Origin: Saururus chinensis
Taxonomy: Eukaryota; Streptophyta; Magnoliopsida; Piperales; Saururaceae
Assembly (NCBI GenBank): GCA_035235625.1
Contig: CP141144.1
Location: 36,330,014 to 36,394,013, forward strand
Direction of reading: 5' to 3'
DNA length: 64,000 nucleotides
Shown: piece after piece, positions 59,501-64,000 of the stretch
Layout: each line of letters starts with the position of its first letter
Numbering within the stretch: position 1 is the stretch's first letter
Notes under the pieces: generated by a model
Seen by the model: only the letters and a program-made list of their open reading frames with translations
What the model was told of the DNA's origin: nothing
The model's database searches: none
Made by a program: the position numbers and the translations under genes

Positions 59501-62005
59501 ATGAATCAAAATGGACAACAGGATCCCACAATTTGACCGTTCCTCCGTAACTTGTTTGACTTCATTTGCTTAACTAGTTTTAGAACAAAGCACCCAAGGT
59601 TGTCACGAATGTGAATTTAATTATTAAAAATAAATGCATACTCATTTGCTAAGTTGGTTAAAATGAATCAAGCACATTAACAACGAACAAATCAGACCAA
59701 GTTTGGTTTAGTTATATCATTTTAATCGAGAACAACCAAAGTTAGTTAGGAATGTGCATAAATCGCTATATCCTTTAAAGTTTGAAGAGGGTTGTCATTC
59801 ATTTGTTGTGTTCCTAATGACAAATAGAATGGACATAGTGATAGGTCAATTGGACTGTTCTTCCTTAACTTATATAATTTTATTTACTTAAGTAGTTTTA
59901 GAAAAAATCACCAAAGCCCTTAATGAATGTGTTTTTTAGTATTTTGAAATATAAGTATTCATTTGCTAAGTTTGTAACAATAAATCAAATGTACCAAACG
60001 ATGAACCAATCGGACTAGCTTTAGAGTAGTTATATCATTTTAATCGATTAAAACAAAAGTTTGTTAAGAATTTATACAAATTGTTATATCATTTAAAGAT
60101 TAAAGAGACTTATGATTCATTTGTTATATTTGTAATAATCAATTAAATGGATAAAGTGATACCACAATTTGACTGTCCAATCTTAACTTATATGATTTCA
60201 TTTGTTTAACTAGATTTAGAATAAAAGACCAAAGCTTGTAACAAATGTACATTTAGTTGTTTTAAATAAATACATAATCATTTACTAAGTTTGTAATAAT
60301 GAATCAAATATACTAAATAGTGAACTAATCAGACCACTTTTGGTCAACTGATATCCTTTAAACCCATTAAAACTGACATTCACTAAGAATGTGCACAAAT
60401 CTTTATATTGTTTAATGTTTAAATAGACCTCCCATTTTTTTATTAAGTTCATAATGATAAATCAAATGGATAAAAAGATACCACAATTTATCTATTCTTA
60501 CTTAACTTATTTTATTTCATTCGCACGAGTCGTTTAAAACAAAGCACTAATGTTTGTCACGAATGCGTATTTAATTACTTTAAATAAATATGTATTCACT
60601 AAGTTCGTGAGAATGAATAAAATGCACTAAACAATGAACAAAGTAGACAACATTTAGTCAATTTATATCCTTTTTATCGATTACAACTAAAGTTTGTTAA
60701 AAAAATGCACTAATCGTTATATCATTTCAAGTTTAAAGAGTCCTCTTATTCATTTATTACGTTTATAGTAACAAACCAAATGAACAAAGTGATTGCTTAA
60801 TTTGACTGTTCTTCCTTAACTTGTATGATTTTGTTTACTTAACTAGTTTTAGAAAAAAACACCAAAGCTCGTCACAAATATTTGTTTAATTGTTTTAAAT
60901 AAATACATACTCATTTTCCTAGTTCATAATAATCTATCAAACATATTAAACGGCGAACCAATCTTCCGAATTTAGGCAAAGTTATATCATTTTAATTGCT
61001 TAAAGCCAAAGTTCATTGAGAATAAGCAGAAATCGTTATATCTTTTGAAGTTTAAAGAGACCTCCAAATTATTTGTTACGTTTGTCATAACGAATCAAAT
61101 TATCAAAGTGATACATAATTTAACTGGTCTTCCTTAGCTTATATGATTGTATTTGCTTAACTATAATTAGAGAAAAGTACCAAAGCTCGTTACAAATGTG
61201 TATTTAATTATTTTAAATAAATATGCACTCATTTGCCCTATTTGGAAAAATGAATTAAACACACTAAATCACGAACCAATCACACAACTTTTGATCAAGT
61301 TATATCCTTTTAATCGATTAAAGCCGAAGTTCGTGTAGAATGTGCACCAATCATTATATCATTTAAAGTTTGTAGAATCCACCTATTTATTTGTTACTTT
61401 AGTAATAATGAATTAAATAGACAAAATAATACAACAATTTGGTCATCCTTCCTAAACTTATGTGATTTCATTCGTTTAACTAGTTTTACAACAAAGTACC
61501 AAAGCTCGTCATAAATGTATTTTTAATTATTTTTAATAAAAATATACTCATTTGCTAAGCTTGTTAGAATTAATTATACTCACTAAACAATCAAGCAAAA
61601 GGACCCCTTCTGGCCTAGTTATATTGTTTTAATTGATTAAAACCAAAGTATGTAAAGAATGTGCACAAATTGTTAAATTGTTTAAAGTTTAAAGAGACCT
61701 CTTATTTATTTGTTATGTTCGTAATAATGAATGAAACATAGAAAGTGATACCGGAATTTGACCGTTCTACCTAAACAAATGTGATTTCACTTGCTTAAGT
61801 AGTTTTAGAACAAAACACCAAAGCTCGACAAGATGTGTACATAAATATATACTTATTTTCTAAGTTCGTAAGAATAAATCAACTCACTAACTGACGAACC
61901 AATCGGATAACTTTTGATCAAGTTATGTTCATTTAATAGATTAAAGCCAAACATTGTGTAGAATGTGCACCAATCGTTATATCATTTAAAGTTTGTAGAG
62001 TCGAC
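47501..62005 (+). repeat. Satellite array, 47 monomers of about 312-319 bp, each a dimer of half-units of about 160 bp
   Basis: The anchor 'aagttatatccttttaatcg' recurs 47 times, from about 47,557 to 61,924, mean spacing 312 bp. A rough consensus is 319 bp. The half starting 'taagttcgtaagaatgaatc' aligns with the half starting 'tacgttcgtaataacgaatc' (shared aaatg, gat, accaat/acaat, gacca, ttatat, then aagntcgt...gaatgtg), so the unit is an old dimer. Monomers are diverged but collinear. No mobile element interrupts the array. Frames of about 62 codons recur on the plus strand but begin at TTG and are not treated as genes. Whether it is centromeric, knob-like or subtelomeric cannot be told from sequence alone. 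Confidence 0.95.
48205..50050 (+). repeat. Higher-order block in the satellite: monomer types in fixed order, period of about 1.24 kb
   Basis: Type C ('tttttat..gttacaacc', 'catagtaa', 'gatagctt') is at 48,208 and 49,447. Type B ('cattttctaa', 'aataattaat', 'gagaatgt') is at 48,515 and 49,757. Type D ('tttgtaaa', 'ttaaaatt') is at 48,815 and 50,080. Type A ('gttggta') is at 47,815 and 49,065. Each repeats after 1,220-1,260 bp, that is after four monomers. Confidence 0.75.
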
Positions 62006-62019
62006 CGTTCAAGTAGGCT

Positions 62020-62505
62020 GGAATAGATTACAAAATTCAGCATATTAATGGATCGAATTTGGGGCTGAATCAAATGGGCATCATCAGCAAGAAAATGGTG
62101 CGAGTTAGGGCTAAAACCTAATAATGAAATCAAAAATATAGTGACATGAATTTGGAGCTAAATCATATTAATGAAATTAGTAAAATAATACCACAACTAG
62201 GCTGAAAATTAGTTATCAAATTAGCAAGAGTATTATAGGCACAAATTAGACTTAAATCATGTTGATGAAATCAATGATATAATAACACAACTAGGGCTGA
62301 AAATCAGGGATTTAATGTGCAAGTGTATAGCATAAACTAGGACTGAAAATCAAGAATTCAATCAACAAGGGTATAGCATAACTAGGGCTAAAAATCAAGG
62401 ATTAAATTGGCAAGAGTATAGCATAAATTAGGGTTGAAAGTTAGGGATTCAATCAGCAAGATATCATGCATGAATTAGGCCTAAAATTTAAGAATTTTAA
62501 GAGGT
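62020..62505 (+). repeat. Degenerate tandem repeat of about 50 bp beside the satellite
   Basis: Units contain 'gcaagagtatagcataaact', 'agggctgaaaatca' and 'ggattcaatca', with copies at about 62,235, 62,320, 62,367, 62,410 and 62,455 and weaker ones before. It is unrelated to the satellite monomer and begins just after the array ends. Confidence 0.7.
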
Positions 62506-64000
62506 CGAATTATGTTAAAGGTTGAAGCAAATGAAGATGAATATTTATTAAAGTTTCAAAAGGATCATGAGTTTGTACGAGTGAATAACAAGATCAAGAC
62601 AATGTTCAAAAATGCCAGTAAGGACTTTGGTGGCCATGTGAGATCTAACTATGGGCTTCTAAGAATTTTGGAAATGGTTGAGTCTTGAAAGTCTTAACTT
62701 CATAGTGCATTGATTAATAGGCCAAGGGTTGGTCGCATGGTTGCTTTCCCTAAATGGGTTTGCATGTTAAAAATATATTGTATGGACTTTTGTGTACTTT
62801 TTATCTTTGTTTTTGTGTGTTAATAGCATATCAATTCCTTCAATAGGAGGATAAAACTTGTAGTTCTATACACATTAGTGTTTTGGACTAGAGGCACTAT
62901 GGTGACTAATACGTGTGGTTTTTATACATTTTATGCACTTATTTACCTTATTTGCTAGTATATAATTAGGTTAATTTAGGGTTAATTAGAGTTTATGTGT
63001 GTTAAGATAGATATTAGTAGTGTGATTTAATTATTAATTAATTTGGGTGATGTTACTTGTTTAGAAGTTTATTTGAATAAAGTTGTTATTCTATTTATGT
63101 TTTACATGACTAAAATATGGTTGTTTATGTTTTATAGGTAATGCATGTGGACAATGTGCGAAAAATTTCACAACACTCTTGACATGCTTACAAGTGATTT
63201 AGACAACTTTTCAGAGATGCTGACATGTTAAAAACATATATGGACATAAACAGAAGTGCTTTATAAACATAAAATAAACTTGGACAGCAATGTGGATTGT
63301 CTAATGAAAAGAGGACTTCTTCCCGAACGAGTTCCTAGACACTAATTGGACAGAAACGTCCATATTACAAAGATTTGATTTTGGTTAAAATTGAGTGCAA
63401 ATAAATTGGGCATTTCAAAACCCATTTCAATTAAATCAATGAACATTTTTGAAGTTTAAAATCAAAGAATGAGAGCTAATTTTGGTTGAAAAGAGGAAAT
63501 TTTCAGGGTTGCCATTGTTGAACTCGACCACGAAATTTTTCTCAAAGAAATTATTGAATAAGCTTCTTGGATTTGGTTGAAATTCACGGTGTATGTTTAT
63601 GTTATGATTAGATTTGTTTGTATATTGTAAAGCTTAGATTCATGATGTAAAGTGGAAGAACAAAAGAGAGAAATCAGTCCACCATTAATGGAGTTTGGAG
63701 GAGCTGAACTGATTTCTGAATAATGGAATTTGGTGGAGCTAAACCGATAGAAGGTGCAAGATCGTGATGAACAAGTAGTTGGAGTCAAACTGAGAGTTGA
63801 ATAGCGGCATGAGTACTAGAGTCCGAATGAGGAATTGAGAGAAGAATAGTTTGGACAAAATTGAGGAACTGGTACCAGAAGAGGATGAGGCTCCTTGAGT
63901 CGTGATATAAATTGGAAGAGAGAAGCCGATGTTGTGCCAAACTTATAGACTGGGACATATGCATATGAGCAACCAATAGAAAATAGAGGACAGGATGTGA
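62506..64000. other. Unassigned DNA after the satellite
   Basis: No gene recognised. From 63,640 the text repeats phrases such as 'tggagtttggaggagctgaac' / 'tggaatttggtggagctaaac' and 'tgatttctgaat', suggesting a short degenerate repeat. Minus frames at 61,933-62,133, 63,597-63,788 and 63,785-63,976 have no domain. Confidence 0.45.

Overview
This 64 kb window looks like repeat-rich, gene-poor chromatin from a flowering plant. The sequence is AT-rich, with layers of Ty3/gypsy LTR retrotransposons (one with a chromodomain), CACTA-like, hAT-like and Tourist-like DNA elements, and a long satellite array. The only host-type genes are decayed: an LRR receptor kinase of the EFR/FLS2/Xa21 type and a captured P-type Ca2+-ATPase fragment. 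I see no intact protein-coding gene, no tRNA or rRNA, and no CRISPR. I cannot name the species.

Layout. 1-9,291: a long LTR split by a 3.47 kb solo LTR (364-3836, TSD tttac), then a minus-strand gypsy remnant with polypurine tract and two LTR starts but no readable proteins. 9,292-14,911: unassigned AT-rich DNA, a degenerate hAT-like MITE, a CACTA-like block, a minus-strand gag zinc-knuckle fragment and a GC-rich stretch. 14,912-20,617: a non-autonomous LTR element ('family B') whose interior is an intronless autoinhibited Ca2+-ATPase (ACA-type) fragment, itself split by a 4.0 kb foldback element with arms of about 1.35 kb. 20,618-22,828: the 5' LTR, PBS and gag of a plus-strand chromovirus relative ('family A'), its LTR carrying a Tourist-like MITE with a GGN minisatellite. 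22,829-35,942: a probable solo LTR holding a full-length family A chromovirus (23,780-35,269, minus strand), which holds a 3.38 kb solo LTR and a complete 2.7 kb family B element. 37,271-40,540: the receptor-kinase pseudogene. 40,541-47,500: AT-rich spacer, MITEs and a minus-strand LTR fragment. 47,501-62,005: the satellite array, 47 monomers of about 312-319 bp. 62,006-64,000: a degenerate short tandem repeat and unassigned DNA.

How the parts fit. Target-site duplications let the nesting be read directly: an LTR 'C' received the chromovirus, which later received two more retrotransposons. Family A and family B share the tRNA-Met-like PBS and the first Gag residues (MARGKQ), so family B is probably mobilised by family A proteins. 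The two family B copies share LTRs and a 3' internal segment but carry different central cargo (a Ca2+-ATPase fragment in one, an unrecognised 192-codon ORF in the other). That makes family B a candidate gene-capturing non-autonomous retrotransposon, the most interesting biological system here. The satellite has hidden layers: half-units of about 160 bp, dimers of about 319 bp, and a recurring order of monomer types.
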